The notes: generated by a model from the sequence alone, not told the origin. Shown: positions 17,705 to 27,435, counted from the stretch's first letter. The stretch: 64,000 nt of DNA from CAVVXX01 sp052389895 (GCA_052389895.1 JBQTHM010000023.1:11923-75922), one strand, 5' to 3'. Numbers and translations are program-made.

Positions 17705-17753
17705 CGCAAGAAGCAATTGGACATGGCGGCGCCCCTTAGCATAGATCGGGGCC

Positions 17754-18860
17754 ATGCGTCCCTTGACCGTACTTGGCATCGAGACGAGCTGCGACGAAAC
17801 CGCGGCGGCAGTCGTGCGGGGGTGCCCGCCGGGCCCGGGTGCAATTCTTTCCAATGTGGTGCTGAGCCAGCTCGAGGCGCACCGGCCCTTTGGCGGCGTG
17901 GTGCCCGAGATCGCGGCGCGCGCACATGTGGAGGCCCTGGACTCCATCATCACTCAGGCGCTTCAGGAAGCAGGGCTGAGAGCGGACGACTTGGACGGGG
18001 TTGCGGCAGCCGCAGGGCCCGGATTGATCGGCGGCGTTATAGTCGGGCTTTCAACCGCAAAAGCAATTGCGCTGGGCGCGACCAAGCCGCTTGTCGCCGT
18101 GAACCACCTCGAGGCCCATGCCCTGAGTGCGCGGCTTTCGGACGGAATCGCGTTTCCGTTTCTTCTCTTGCTGATTTCGGGCGGTCATTGCCAGCTGCTC
18201 GCGGTCGAAGGCGTCGGGAAGTTCCGCCTTTACGGGGCGACAATCGACGACGCGATAGGCGAAGCCTTCGACAAAACGGCAAAGCTTATGGGGCTACCCT
18301 ATCCCGGTGGACCCGAAATCGAAATCCTGGCGCGCGAGGGCGACGCGACGCGCTATGCGCTTCCCCGCCCCATGGTGGGGCGCGATGGATGCGACTTTTC
18401 TTTTTCCGGCATCAAGACCGCGGTGCGCCAGCTGGTGCTGAAAACGAAAATGGACCGCCGCGCCAGGCATGATCTTGCGGCCTCGTTCCAATCGGCCATA
18501 CGCGACATTCTCGCCGACCGCGTGAAGGCCGCCTTGGAACGATTTACGCGCGAATTTCCGCAGGTCGAAGAGGGACGGTTGGTTGCAGCGGGAGGGGTCG
18601 CGGCGAACACGGCTATTCGCCATACGCTTGCCGAGGCCGCGGCGGCAAAAGAGTTTTCGTTGATCGTAGCCCCGCCGGAACTCTGCACGGATAACGGTGC
18701 AATGATTGCCTGGGCCGGGGTGGAAAGACTTGCACTGGGTTTGACGGATGATCTCGACTGTCCGCCACGGGCGCGCTGGCCGCTGGATGAAAGCCGGCCG
18801 GCTGAAACGGGGGCTGTTCCAGCCGGCCTAGCCTTGCGCGCTACTGTACATACGAGGTGA
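17754..18860 (+). CDS. tsaD: tRNA N6-adenosine threonylcarbamoyltransferase TsaD
   Basis: 368 residues, slightly above the usual 340-360. The ASKHA ATPase motif VLGIETSCDETAAAVV (about 6-21), PEIAARAHVEAL (51-62) and the metal-binding NHLEAH with His118 and His122 are present, as is LISGGHCQLL. TsaD transfers the threonylcarbamoyl group to A37 of tRNAs that read ANN codons, working with TsaB and TsaE, which are not in this window. Note that MtaB, which thiomethylates t6A37, is also encoded here. Divergent from hemC. Confidence 0.95.
   Translation: MRPLTVLGIETSCDETAAAVVRGCPPGPGAILSNVVLSQLEAHRPFGGVVPEIAARAHVEALDSIITQALQEAGLRADDLDGVAAAAGPGLIGGVIVGLSTAKAIALGATKPLVAVNHLEAHALSARLSDGIAFPFLLLLISGGHCQLLAVEGVGKFRLYGATIDDAIGEAFDKTAKLMGLPYPGGPEIEILAREGDATRYALPRPMVGRDGCDFSFSGIKTAVRQLVLKTKMDRRARHDLAASFQSAIRDILADRVKAALERFTREFPQVEEGRLVAAGGVAANTAIRHTLAEAAAAKEFSLIVAPPELCTDNGAMIAWAGVERLALGLTDDLDCPPRARWPLDESRPAETGAVPAGLALRATVHTR
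18796..18828. terminator. Hairpin at the tsaD 3' end
   Basis: GGCCGGCTG (18796-18804) pairs with CAGCCGGCC (18820-18828), with three further inner pairs after one mismatch. It lies within the last tsaD codons, between convergent genes, where a hairpin could stop or protect both transcripts. No T-run follows, so terminator function is only inferred. Confidence 0.35.
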
Positions 18861-18978
18861 GGAACGGCGCGAACGAGAAGAAACCGGCCGCCAGCAGAAG
18901 CGCCCAGACAACGATACCGAAGCTGGTGCTGTTTTCCGAATCGCCGGCGGAGACGGTGTGTGTCTTGTACGGTGCCAT
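18841..18978 (-). CDS. Small single-helix membrane protein, unknown
   Basis: 45 residues from the ATG at 18978, chosen because GGAGGG lies 4 nt upstream. The protein is MAPYKTHTVSAGDSENST followed by one membrane helix, FGIVVWALLLAAGFFSF, and a short tail. I do not recognise the family; it is not clearly like the aa3 oxidase subunit IV peptide. The strong ribosome-binding site and clean hydrophobic segment favour a real gene. Its coding end overlaps the 3' end of tsaD by 20 bp on the opposite strand, and it is divergent from xthA. Confidence 0.6.
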   Translation of the reverse strand: MAPYKTHTVSAGDSENSTSFGIVVWALLLAAGFFSFAPFLTSYVQ

Positions 18979-19073
18979 GGGGCCCTCCATCGAGTTGAGC
19001 GCGTGTGTCATGCACTCGCGCGAAAGAAAGCGCCAACCACGAAACGGTGAAGATGATGCGAAATGTTTGTGTC

Positions 19074-19160
19074 TCACGCCGATGTGAAAATTCTTTCGCG
19101 TTTGAAAGCTTTGCTCACGTGCGCGTGAAAAAATCGTCATTGCCGCTCACGGGCGCGTGA
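19074..19160. promoter_or_regulatory. Three operator-like palindromes before xthA
   Basis: TCACG-N4-CGTGA occurs at 19115-19128 and 19147-19160, within a 16-bp direct repeat (19113-19128 and 19145-19160) that differs at one base. A third, weaker copy, TCACG-N4-TGTGA, is at 19074-19087. Start-to-start spacings are 41 and 32 bp, near four and three helical turns. The last copy ends 3 bp before the xthA ATG. The layout suggests a repressor acting on xthA and perhaps on the divergent small membrane gene. Confidence 0.5.
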
Positions 19161-19163
19161 TCC

Positions 19164-19967
19164 ATGCAAATCCGGCTGGCGACCTGGAACATAAATTCCG
19201 TGCGGCTGAGAATGCTGTTGGCGGCGCGATTTTTGCGCAGGCACGGACCGGACATTCTGTGCCTGCAGGAAACCAAGTGCCCGGACGAGCTGTTTCCACG
19301 GGAGGCGTTTCTAAGGCTCGGCTATGCGCATCAGGCGGTGAGCGGTCAAAAGGGCTATCACGGTGTCGCCATTCTTTCGCGGCTGCCGTTCAAGAAAATC
19401 GAGAAGTTCTCCTTCTGCGCCCGGGAGGATTGCCGGCATGTCATGGTGGAACTGGAGTGCGGGTTTGGGCTGCACAACTTCTATGTTCCGGCTGGCGCCG
19501 ATGTGCCCGACCCCAAGGCCAACCCAAAATTCGCCCACAAGCTCGACTTCCTGCGGGAATTGGAGACGCGTTTTTCTGCCGTGCGCGCCACGCGCCACGC
19601 GCCCGCCGCGCTCGTGGGCGACCTCAATGTGGCTCCTTTGGAAAACGATGTGTGGAGCCACAAGCAGCTGCTGGATGTGGTCAGCCATACGCCGGTCGAG
19701 ACCGAATTGCTGGGGGCAGCGAAGGAAGCCTTCGACTGGATCGACGTGACCCGGGAATTCGTGCCCCATGACGAAAAGATATATTCCTGGTGGAGTTACC
19801 GTGCGGCGGACTGGAAGAAGTCCGATCGCGGCCGCAGACTGGATCACATCTGGGTAAGCCCGGCCCTGAAAGGAGCCGTAAGCGAGCACACCATCATCAA
19901 GCCCATGCGGGGATGGCAGCTGGCCTCCGACCACGTGCCGGTGATGGCGACAATCGCACTTCGCTAA
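19164..19967 (+). CDS. xthA: Exodeoxyribonuclease III
   Basis: 267 residues, the normal length. EEP-fold motifs: ATWNINSVR (6-14), LQETK with Glu36, GDLNVAP with Asp153 and Asn155, LDHIW near 227 and SDHVPV with Asp256 and His257. These are the metal-binding and catalytic residues of the XthA/APE1 family. It acts as an AP endonuclease and 3'-5' exonuclease in base-excision repair. Three palindromes directly upstream may regulate it. Convergent with the CYTH-CHAD gene. Confidence 0.93.
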   Translation: MQIRLATWNINSVRLRMLLAARFLRRHGPDILCLQETKCPDELFPREAFLRLGYAHQAVSGQKGYHGVAILSRLPFKKIEKFSFCAREDCRHVMVELECGFGLHNFYVPAGADVPDPKANPKFAHKLDFLRELETRFSAVRATRHAPAALVGDLNVAPLENDVWSHKQLLDVVSHTPVETELLGAAKEAFDWIDVTREFVPHDEKIYSWWSYRAADWKKSDRGRRLDHIWVSPALKGAVSEHTIIKPMRGWQLASDHVPVMATIALR

Positions 19968-20041
19968 CCGGCTGGCTCACTGAAATCGGAAATGCGTATT
20001 GGCGAGGGCCGCCGCAGAACAAGAAACAAGGAATGCGCCGA

Positions 20042-21574
20042 CTAGCTGCGCCAGAAGGGACGTATTGCAGCGAACTTCTTCCAGCGCTTCTGCGCCTTCT
20101 TCCAGGTCAGCCCCGCACGCCCCATGTGAAAGCCGGCCGCAAGGCCGGCGGCGGCACGATGGCGGGCGTTCTTGGGGTCGTCCAACAGCCGTTTCAACAC
20201 GCTCCGAGCCATCTCGGCATCATTTACTGCACCGAATATGCCCTGCAGCCCGGACAGTTGTTTGAGAAATGGACCGGCAGCGCGCCCGGGGAAGAGGGAA
20301 GAAAAAAGCTCCGCCGTGTAGCGAAGCTTCTTGAGCTCGATGCGGAGCGCGTGGCGGTCATCGGCCGGCAGCGATTCGATTTTTTTGGCAAGCTTGCGCG
20401 CCTTTGCCATTCGCTGGTCGAGCGCACGGCGCATCGGCGCCGTTGCCGGCTTTTCCGCCTCGCTGCCCGCGCCTGCACCCCAGGCGCGCGACTCCGCCGC
20501 GGCGGCAAGATCGATAAGAAAACTCGTGAAACGGTCCGAACGCAGTTCGGCCACTGCCGAGCGCCAGTGCGTCTTGCGCTCCCTTTCGATAAGCGTGCGC
20601 AGCCGGGAAAGCGCCCTGTCGCCCGGATAGGCTTCCTCTGCCTGCGTGAGCAGATCGGTTGAGAACACGTCGAGATCGCGCGTCTCGGCGAGCGCGCGGC
20701 CCAATTCCTTGGCGCGTTCGCGCAAGTTCGACAGCGCTTCGCATTGGAGCGCGCTGAAGGCCACAAGCGCCACGCGCAGCCGCCGCAGACCCACGCGAAT
20801 CTGGTGCACGCCTTCGGCATCCCGCGCTTCAATGACCGCAGGCACATTTCGCGCAATGTGCCGCAGGCAATGGAGCAGAGACGCGCGGCACGCTTCGCCC
20901 GCGGTCGCTCCGGGCGGAAGGACCAGCGCTCCGGCCTTGTGGGCGGCGATTGCGGCCCCTTCGAGGGCGCGCAGCCCCCGTTCTGCCTTGCTCTCCAGGT
21001 TGACCGTGAGCGGGGCCTCGCCAGCCAGCGTGCGCGCCACATCGAATAGCCCGGCAGGCGACCCCTTGAGCAATTCGAGCTCCACTTCGCTGACCGGCAC
21101 GGTCACGCGCCCATTACCAAGCGTGCGGATTTCGCCCGAATCGACGGCGAGTTCGATTTCATCTCCCGACCTGGTCTTAAGGCGGCGCTTAGTACGCCTG
21201 ATGGCCGTTTCAATGATGGGTTCGACCGGTTTTTTGCCGGCAATCGATTCCACCCGCCCGCGCAAGGTCTTGTCGGCGATGAGCCCAACGTCGGGGTCGG
21301 GCGAAGGGAGGGGACATTCCCATTCGCCACGCTTGGCAGAAAGCGCGCCGGCACCTTGCGTTTTCAGTGTCTGGATATAGGCGCGGCCCTTTTTGCGCAC
21401 GCGCAACGAAAGGCCGGCCCGGCTGAGCCCGAGGTCCGGTGTGTCGTAATAAATGCTGTTCAGCCGCTCGGTTGCGGATTTTCCGGGCGCAAAGAGCCGC
21501 AGCGCCGAGCTGCGCTTAAGGCGCGCAATGTCGGCGGGTGCCGCCAACAGTTTGATTTCAATTTCCTGAGCCAT
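20042..21574 (-). CDS. CYTH and CHAD domain protein
   Basis: 510 residues. The CYTH domain (about 1-205) starts with the signature EIEIK (4-8) and has the alternating charged strands of triphosphate tunnel enzymes (YYDTPD, LSLRVRKKG, ETAIRRTKRR). The CHAD domain (about 215-500) is helical with conserved His257 in HQIRVGLRRLRVAL and later KKLRYTAELF. CYTH enzymes hydrolyse triphosphate compounds; CHAD domains bind polyphosphate. The fusion is common and probably acts on inorganic tri- or polyphosphate. It reads in the same direction as NAD-GDH, 212 bp downstream of it. Confidence 0.88.
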   Translation of the reverse strand: MAQEIEIKLLAAPADIARLKRSSALRLFAPGKSATERLNSIYYDTPDLGLSRAGLSLRVRKKGRAYIQTLKTQGAGALSAKRGEWECPLPSPDPDVGLIADKTLRGRVESIAGKKPVEPIIETAIRRTKRRLKTRSGDEIELAVDSGEIRTLGNGRVTVPVSEVELELLKGSPAGLFDVARTLAGEAPLTVNLESKAERGLRALEGAAIAAHKAGALVLPPGATAGEACRASLLHCLRHIARNVPAVIEARDAEGVHQIRVGLRRLRVALVAFSALQCEALSNLRERAKELGRALAETRDLDVFSTDLLTQAEEAYPGDRALSRLRTLIERERKTHWRSAVAELRSDRFTSFLIDLAAAAESRAWGAGAGSEAEKPATAPMRRALDQRMAKARKLAKKIESLPADDRHALRIELKKLRYTAELFSSLFPGRAAGPFLKQLSGLQGIFGAVNDAEMARSVLKRLLDDPKNARHRAAAGLAAGFHMGRAGLTWKKAQKRWKKFAAIRPFWRS

Positions 21575-21770
21575 GACGCGAGGAAAATTGTGAAAAACCG
21601 GCTGCGTCGCCTGCCCTTACGGCACGCAGGACGACCCGGGGCGAGCGCCGTGGCACTATCATCCGCGATGCGCCACGCGCCTTCAACCGCGCGCGACGCG
21701 CGCCGTCACAAAACAATCATGGGAATTTGCGCTGCCCGCAGTGGGCCGCACAAGACTTTGGGGATCGGCT

Positions 21771-21779
21771 TGTGGATAA
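21771..21779 (-). promoter_or_regulatory. Single perfect DnaA-box sequence
   Basis: TGTGGATAA, the reverse complement of the DnaA box TTATCCACA, lies in the short gap between NAD-GDH and the CYTH-CHAD gene. One box alone does not mark an origin; no cluster is visible around it. Confidence 0.3.
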
Positions 21780-21786
21780 GTCTTTC

Positions 21787-24700
21787 TTACGGCGATTCCG
21801 TTGCCAGTGTCTGCACTTGGCTGCTCGCCAGCGTCAGTTTTGCAATGCTGAGCGGGCCCGCATGTTCCAGTTCGCTGAGAAAAGCTTCGGTGCGTGCAAG
21901 GTCCGCCCTACGCGCCTGCGCCCAAGCACGAGCCGCCGATGCGCCTTCCACACGCGTTGCCTTCGCAAAGGCCGCCCCGCCGAGCCCAAGCGCCTCGGCA
22001 GCAAGCACGCGCTGGCTTGCAAACAAATCATCCACGATGCGCCTGATGGCAAGCCGGTCCCAGTGGTCGGCCGCATTCACACGTTCGGCCAGTCCGCGCA
22101 GCCGGTCCAGCCCCACTTCCGTGCCCACGGCAAAATAGGCGCCTGCCGCCGCGTCCACGGGCACCGACCGGCTTTGCGATAGCAGCACGATCTCGCAGGC
22201 AGCCCCCATCAGTGGTAGCACCGCCACGTCCTCTGCAATGTCCAGCGGCACGCCCGACGAGGTCAGCTCCGTGATCCGCGCCTCGGTAACTTGCCTTTCG
22301 AAGGGCGAAATAAGGCCTTCGAAACGGCCGTGCAGTTCGGCGATACCGGCTGCGTAAGCCTGCGCCGTCGTGTTGATTGGTGCACCCGCGGGCAGATGCA
22401 CCAGGAACCAGAGGCCAAGGCGGCGAAGCAATTCGGCGAGTTCGGCTACCATTGCGTTCTGCGTGTCGGCCGCAACTTTCAGATCGAGACTGCAAATGCG
22501 CGCCCGCAATTCATCCAGCGCAAAGGCGGAAGTTGCGAGTTCGAACGCGCGCGCGGCTTCGGCGCCCGAGGCGCTGGCAAGTTCGCACATGCGCTGCACG
22601 AACAGCGGACCGGCCAAGTTCACAACTTTGTTCGCGAGCCTCGTCGCTATGATTTCCCGGCGGAGCGGATGCGACACAATCTCATTCTTGAATCGCGCTA
22701 CCGCCTGCGGCGGAAAATAGGATTCCAGCATACCGCCGAAGTGCGGATCATCCGGGAGATTGCCGGCAAGAATTGCGTGCTTGAGATCGAGCTTCACATA
22801 GGCAAGCAACACAGCCAGATCGGGCCGCGTCAGCGACAAGCCGTCGCGCGCCAGCAATCGCAGGGTTTCGTCATCGGGCAAGGACTCGACGGCGCGATCC
22901 AATTTGCCGCTTCGTTCCAGTTCACGCATGACGCGCCCCGCCGCGTCGAGATCGCGCGGGCCGCCCTTTGTTGCGACCGATATCGCAAGCGTCTGATCGT
23001 AAATATCCGCGAGCACGAGTTGTTCGACGTCGGCTGTCATCGCCACAAGCAGGCGATCGCGTTCGGCACTCGAGAGACTGCCACGGCGAAGCGGGCCGCT
23101 CATCAGGATCTTGATATTCACTTCGTGGTCGGAGGTGCTGACGCCGGCCGCATTATCGACCGCATCCGTGTTGATGCGACCGCCGCGGCGCGCATATTCC
23201 ACGCGTCCAAGCTGGGTGAGCGCGAGATTGGCGCCCTCGCCCACGACTTTCGCCTTGAGATCCTGCCCGTTCACGCGGATGGCGTCATTGGCGCGATCGC
23301 CCACATCGGCATTGCTTTGCGCGCTTGCCTTCACAAACGTGCCTATGCCGCCGAACCACAGAAGATCGACGCTTGCGCCAAGGAGCGCCCGCATGAGTTC
23401 GGGGGGCGAGGCGCGGCTCTTAGTCAATCCGGTAAGCGCCTTTACTTCCGTGCTAAGGGGAATTTCCTTAAGCGTGCGCGCATAGACGCCGCCCCCTTTG
23501 GAAATGTGCCTGGGATCGTAGTCGGACCAGCTCGAGCGCGGCAGATCAAACAGCCGCTTGCGCTCGTTCCAACTGACGCCGGGATCGGGATCAGGGTCGA
23601 GAAAGATGTGGCGGTGATCGAATGCGGCGAGCAGTTTCGTCTGCCTGGACAGCAACATGCCGTTGCCGAACACATCGCCGGACATGTCGCCGACGCCGAT
23701 GCAGGTGAAGGGCTCGCTTTGAATATCGCGCCCCATCTCGCGGAAGTGGCGCTTCACCGCCTCCCAGGCGCCCTTGGCGGTAATGCCCATTTTCTTGTGG
23801 TCGTAGCCCTGACTCCCGCCGCTGGCGAATGCGTCGCCCAGCCAAAAGCCGCGTTCGCGCGCAAGCGCATTGGCAATGTCGGAAAAAGTCGCCGTACCCT
23901 TATCGGCCGCAACGACGAGATAAGGGTCGTCGCCGTCGTGGCGCACGACATCGCTTGGCGGCACCACATTGCCGTCCGGGCCGATATTGTCGGTAATGTC
24001 GAGAAGGGCGGCGATAAACGTTTGGTACGCGCGCACGGCCTCCGCGTGCGCGTCCTCGCGGGCTGCGTTCACCGGCACCTGTTTGGGGACAAATCCGCCC
24101 TTGGCGCCGACCGGCACGATAACCGCGTTCTTTACTTGCTGCGCCTTTACCAGGTTCAGCACTTCCGTGCGGAAGTCCTCGCGCCGGTCGGACCAGCGAA
24201 TTCCGCCGCGCGCCACCTTGCCAAAGCGCAAATGCACGGCCTCGACATTGGGTGCATACACGAAAACCTCAACGAACGGACGCGGCGCAGGGAGTTCCTC
24301 GAGACCGTGGCTGTCGAGCTTGCAGGCGATGTACGCCTTATGAGCACCGTTTGCGTCCCTTTGGAAAAAATTCGTGCGCAGCGTGCTGTCGATAACGTTG
24401 CGCATGCGCCGGATGATGCGGTCGTCGTCGAGGCTCTTGACGTCACCGAGCGCGGCTTCAATCTTGGCGTGCAATGCGACGGCACGCTGATTTCGTTCGG
24501 ACTCGCCCAACACCGGATCGTGTCGCACATAAAACAGTTCGACGAGCAGCCGGGCGATGTCAGGGTTCTGCGCCAGCGCCTGTTCCATGTAGCCTTGGCC
24601 GAACGTGATGTTCGTTTGACGCAAGAATTTGGCGACCGTGCGAAGGATAGTCACGTCGCGCCAGGTCACGCCCGCCTCGCTCACGAGCCGGTTGAAGCCA

Positions 24701-26688
24701 TCGCTTTCGATGACACCGTTGCATACGGCGTGATAGGCATCCTCGAGCAGCGGCTTCAGCTTGGCGAGATTGGCGGGGCCGCCATCGGCGCGCTCCATGA
24801 GAAAATTGTGCACGGCAGCCTTTCGTACGGTGCCGTCTGGCGCCTTAGGCGCGAGTTCATAGCTGTCTTCGGCAATTACCTTCAGGCCAAGATTCTCGAA
24901 AACGGGCAAACAGGCCGAGAGCGGCAAGAAACCGCCGCGCACAAAAAGCTTCAGATGCAACGTGCTGCGCGCGTCGCCCGGCTGGCCGTAGACGCGTGCC
25001 GCTACCGTGCCGCCGGCGGCGGTACCGGCGAGAACGGCCTCGATTTCCTGGATATCGGCAACCGCCTGGGCCGGCGCAAAATTGTCGCGGTAGCCCGGCG
25101 GGAAGGCGTCCCTGAAGCGCTGCAACAGGGCAGCCCCATCGGCGTCGCCGTGTGTGGCGATCATGATGGCGGAGGCAAAACCGTCCTCCCAAGTGCGGAC
25201 GGCCGCGCGGATTTCGGCCTCCAGCGCCTTGACGTCCGCTTCGGGACGCGGACCGGGATTGCGACCAATGATGAAGTGCACGCGGGCGAGCGTTTCCTCG
25301 TCCAGGCTGGGATGCGCTGCGGTCATACGGCCATTGAAGGCGCGCGCGAGAATCCCGTGAATTCGTTCGCGAGCGGACGTGTTGTAGCGTTCGCGCGGAA
25401 CGAACACCAGCGCAGAAACAAAGCGGTCGAAACGATCAAAACGGAGGAAGGCGCGCACCTTTGGCCTGTCGCCCAGCGCGAGGATTCCAAGCGCAGTGGC
25501 CCGCAACTCATCCTCTTCGATCTGGAACAGCTCGTCTCGCGGGTAGGAATCAATAATGTGGGCAAGCGCCTTTCCGTCGTGACTGTCGGGCGCGAGCCCC
25601 GCGCGCTTAAGCACACGGTCGACCTTGCGCCGAAGCAGCGGAATTTCGGACGGCACGCGATTATACGCGCTGGAGGTGAAGAGCCCGACAAACCGCCTTT
25701 CGCCCGTCAGGCGGCCCTGCGCATCGAAGCGTTTGACGCCGACGTAATCCATATGCACACGCCGATGCACGGTCGAGCGTACGTTCGACTTGGTTATGAT
25801 GATGGGAGACGGAGCGGTAAGAAACTCGCGCACCTCGGGCGTCAAACTCGTCCGGTCGTGCCCTTCGCGGATCACACGCGCATTCGGATCGGTCAGGAGA
25901 CCAAGGCCAGTTTGGGGCAGCGGGGCGTGCCGGCCCTCGCCCCCCGAGTCGAAGGCGTAATCGCGACAGCCCAGAAAGGTGAAATGACGCTGTCCCAGCC
26001 AGTCGAGAAAAGCGAGGCTCTCCTCCAGCTCCTCCCGCGAGATTTTGGGCGGATGCATTTTCAGCTCTTCGGTTGCCGTCGAGAGCTGAGCGAGCATGCG
26101 CTTCCAATCGCGTACTGCGCTGCGCACATTGGCGAACACCTTACGCAACGCTTCGACAAGCGCGTGCTCCGTCTCGGCGTTCATAATCCTATGGAGAGCG
26201 AGCACAATGACGCTGTCGCGCCGTTCGGGCGCAAGCGAAACGACGGGGTGAAACGCCGCATTCATGCGCATGCCCTGCGCGGTTACTTCCGCGATGCAGG
26301 AGTCATAGAGAAACGGCATGTCATCGTTGATGCATACAATGACAGTTTCGTTGCGCTGAAAATTCGGGTCTTCTTGCGAAGGAACAAACGATTCCACCAC
26401 CGGCTCGCCGGGTTTGCGTCTGGAGAAATGCGCGAAGACGAGCCGCGCCAAGGCCGCAAACTCGGGCGCGGTGTAACGCGTTACATCTTCGGGCAGCGCA
26501 TTCTGCACAAAGCGCTGGAAGAACGCGGCAAGTTGCGGATCGCGGCTGCCAATGAGCTTGCTTGCCGCCGCGAGGCGCGCGGCCAGTTCCTCCGATTCCT
26601 CTCCTGCGCGTTCGGCGGCCGTGCCTTTGTCGGGCAGCGCTGCAACCGGCCTGCGGGCCGCCATGAAGAACTCCTGCTCTCGCGCCAT
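21787..26688 (-). CDS. NAD-specific glutamate dehydrogenase, large type
   Basis: 1633 residues, the size of the 180-kDa class of NAD-GDH. It oxidatively deaminates glutamate to 2-oxoglutarate and ammonia. A long N-terminal regulatory region (about 1-700) is followed by the catalytic core with the substrate Lys region AKGGFVPKQVP (about 860-870), VVAADKGTATFSDIAN and GGSQGYDHKKMGITAKGAW (about 955-975), then a long C-terminal extension. Its product feeds the 2-oxoglutarate dehydrogenase encoded about 27 kb away. A 1475-residue open frame runs antisense to it and is a codon-bias shadow. Confidence 0.95.
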   Translation of the reverse strand: MAREQEFFMAARRPVAALPDKGTAAERAGEESEELAARLAAASKLIGSRDPQLAAFFQRFVQNALPEDVTRYTAPEFAALARLVFAHFSRRKPGEPVVESFVPSQEDPNFQRNETVIVCINDDMPFLYDSCIAEVTAQGMRMNAAFHPVVSLAPERRDSVIVLALHRIMNAETEHALVEALRKVFANVRSAVRDWKRMLAQLSTATEELKMHPPKISREELEESLAFLDWLGQRHFTFLGCRDYAFDSGGEGRHAPLPQTGLGLLTDPNARVIREGHDRTSLTPEVREFLTAPSPIIITKSNVRSTVHRRVHMDYVGVKRFDAQGRLTGERRFVGLFTSSAYNRVPSEIPLLRRKVDRVLKRAGLAPDSHDGKALAHIIDSYPRDELFQIEEDELRATALGILALGDRPKVRAFLRFDRFDRFVSALVFVPRERYNTSARERIHGILARAFNGRMTAAHPSLDEETLARVHFIIGRNPGPRPEADVKALEAEIRAAVRTWEDGFASAIMIATHGDADGAALLQRFRDAFPPGYRDNFAPAQAVADIQEIEAVLAGTAAGGTVAARVYGQPGDARSTLHLKLFVRGGFLPLSACLPVFENLGLKVIAEDSYELAPKAPDGTVRKAAVHNFLMERADGGPANLAKLKPLLEDAYHAVCNGVIESDGFNRLVSEAGVTWRDVTILRTVAKFLRQTNITFGQGYMEQALAQNPDIARLLVELFYVRHDPVLGESERNQRAVALHAKIEAALGDVKSLDDDRIIRRMRNVIDSTLRTNFFQRDANGAHKAYIACKLDSHGLEELPAPRPFVEVFVYAPNVEAVHLRFGKVARGGIRWSDRREDFRTEVLNLVKAQQVKNAVIVPVGAKGGFVPKQVPVNAAREDAHAEAVRAYQTFIAALLDITDNIGPDGNVVPPSDVVRHDGDDPYLVVAADKGTATFSDIANALARERGFWLGDAFASGGSQGYDHKKMGITAKGAWEAVKRHFREMGRDIQSEPFTCIGVGDMSGDVFGNGMLLSRQTKLLAAFDHRHIFLDPDPDPGVSWNERKRLFDLPRSSWSDYDPRHISKGGGVYARTLKEIPLSTEVKALTGLTKSRASPPELMRALLGASVDLLWFGGIGTFVKASAQSNADVGDRANDAIRVNGQDLKAKVVGEGANLALTQLGRVEYARRGGRINTDAVDNAAGVSTSDHEVNIKILMSGPLRRGSLSSAERDRLLVAMTADVEQLVLADIYDQTLAISVATKGGPRDLDAAGRVMRELERSGKLDRAVESLPDDETLRLLARDGLSLTRPDLAVLLAYVKLDLKHAILAGNLPDDPHFGGMLESYFPPQAVARFKNEIVSHPLRREIIATRLANKVVNLAGPLFVQRMCELASASGAEAARAFELATSAFALDELRARICSLDLKVAADTQNAMVAELAELLRRLGLWFLVHLPAGAPINTTAQAYAAGIAELHGRFEGLISPFERQVTEARITELTSSGVPLDIAEDVAVLPLMGAACEIVLLSQSRSVPVDAAAGAYFAVGTEVGLDRLRGLAERVNAADHWDRLAIRRIVDDLFASQRVLAAEALGLGGAAFAKATRVEGASAARAWAQARRADLARTEAFLSELEHAGPLSIAKLTLASSQVQTLATESP

Positions 26689-26760
26689 CGAGGCGCCATT
26701 TTAGCGGCAGGAAATTAACGCCCCGCCCTTGGCGCCGGAAGCAGGAAATATCACTGAAAA

Positions 26761-27435
26761 TCAGGAAAACGTAACGAGAGGCCCCACACGCCTGGCCTGC
26801 CACCAGCCGTTTAGAAGCACGCCCGCGGCAACAAGCGCGCCAAGCACCAGCGCGAGCGTGGCCGCCAATGGCCCATCAGGCAGTGGCCTCAGCAATGCGG
26901 CCATGGCAGGGATGACGACAGCCGGTACGAGAAAGTAGAGGCCAGCCCGGGCACGCAGCAGCGCCGCGACACCGGCCGCCGTGCCGGCCGAGAAGAGCGC
27001 GAGCGCGAGCGCGCTTGCGGCCCCGGGCAGCGCAAGAAACGCGCCCGCTCCCCAGGCAAAACCCGCGAATAAAAGCGCCGCGTCGAGATCGGCTGCAAAA
27101 GCGCGCAAGGGAACGAGTTCGAATGCGGCGACGGATGCGCGCCGGTAAAGCCCGAGGATGACCAGCGCGGCCGCCGCGGTGAACAGGCACCACAGGAGGA
27201 GCGGCGACAGCGGAACCGCGCCGGTCGACGTAAAAGCGATCACGCCAAGGCCTGCGATCAAAAGCCAGGCCGAAAAGGGTGCGCGGCCAAGCAGATTGGC
27301 AAGCTGAGCGGTCTCGGCTGCTTCTTCGTGCAGGCGCGATAGCCGGTGAAGCGCGTGCGTCTGCACCTCGCGCGCGATCTCGGCCTTTGCGACTTCCAGA
27401 CCACGCAACAACTGCGATGGCGACTCCGGGCTCAT
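26761..27435 (-). CDS. Uncharacterised multi-pass membrane protein
   Basis: 224 residues from the ATG at 27435, which has GGAGAGGGG just upstream; an upstream ATG at 27477 lacks this. The first 55 residues are soluble and partly helical (LLRGLEVAKAEIAREV), then about six hydrophobic helices rich in Ala, Leu and Gly fill the rest. I do not recognise the family. A perfect CtrA-type site lies 59-73 bp upstream of its start, so cell-cycle control is possible. It ends about 70 bp before NAD-GDH on the same strand. Confidence 0.65.
   Translation of the reverse strand: MSPESPSQLLRGLEVAKAEIAREVQTHALHRLSRLHEEAAETAQLANLLGRAPFSAWLLIAGLGVIAFTSTGAVPLSPLLLWCLFTAAAALVILGLYRRASVAAFELVPLRAFAADLDAALLFAGFAWGAGAFLALPGAASALALALFSAGTAAGVAALLRARAGLYFLVPAVVIPAMAALLRPLPDGPLAATLALVLGALVAAGVLLNGWWQARRVGPLVTFS

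Noticed and set aside
21771..21779. Chromosome origin near the DnaA box
   Set aside because: Only one perfect box, no AT-rich unwinding region and no dnaA or dnaN nearby. The parS site alone does not make this an origin.
22291..26718. 1475-residue open frame antisense to NAD-GDH
   Set aside because: It mirrors the real gene's codon bias, has no recognisable motif, and the opposite strand carries a complete, well-conserved NAD-GDH.
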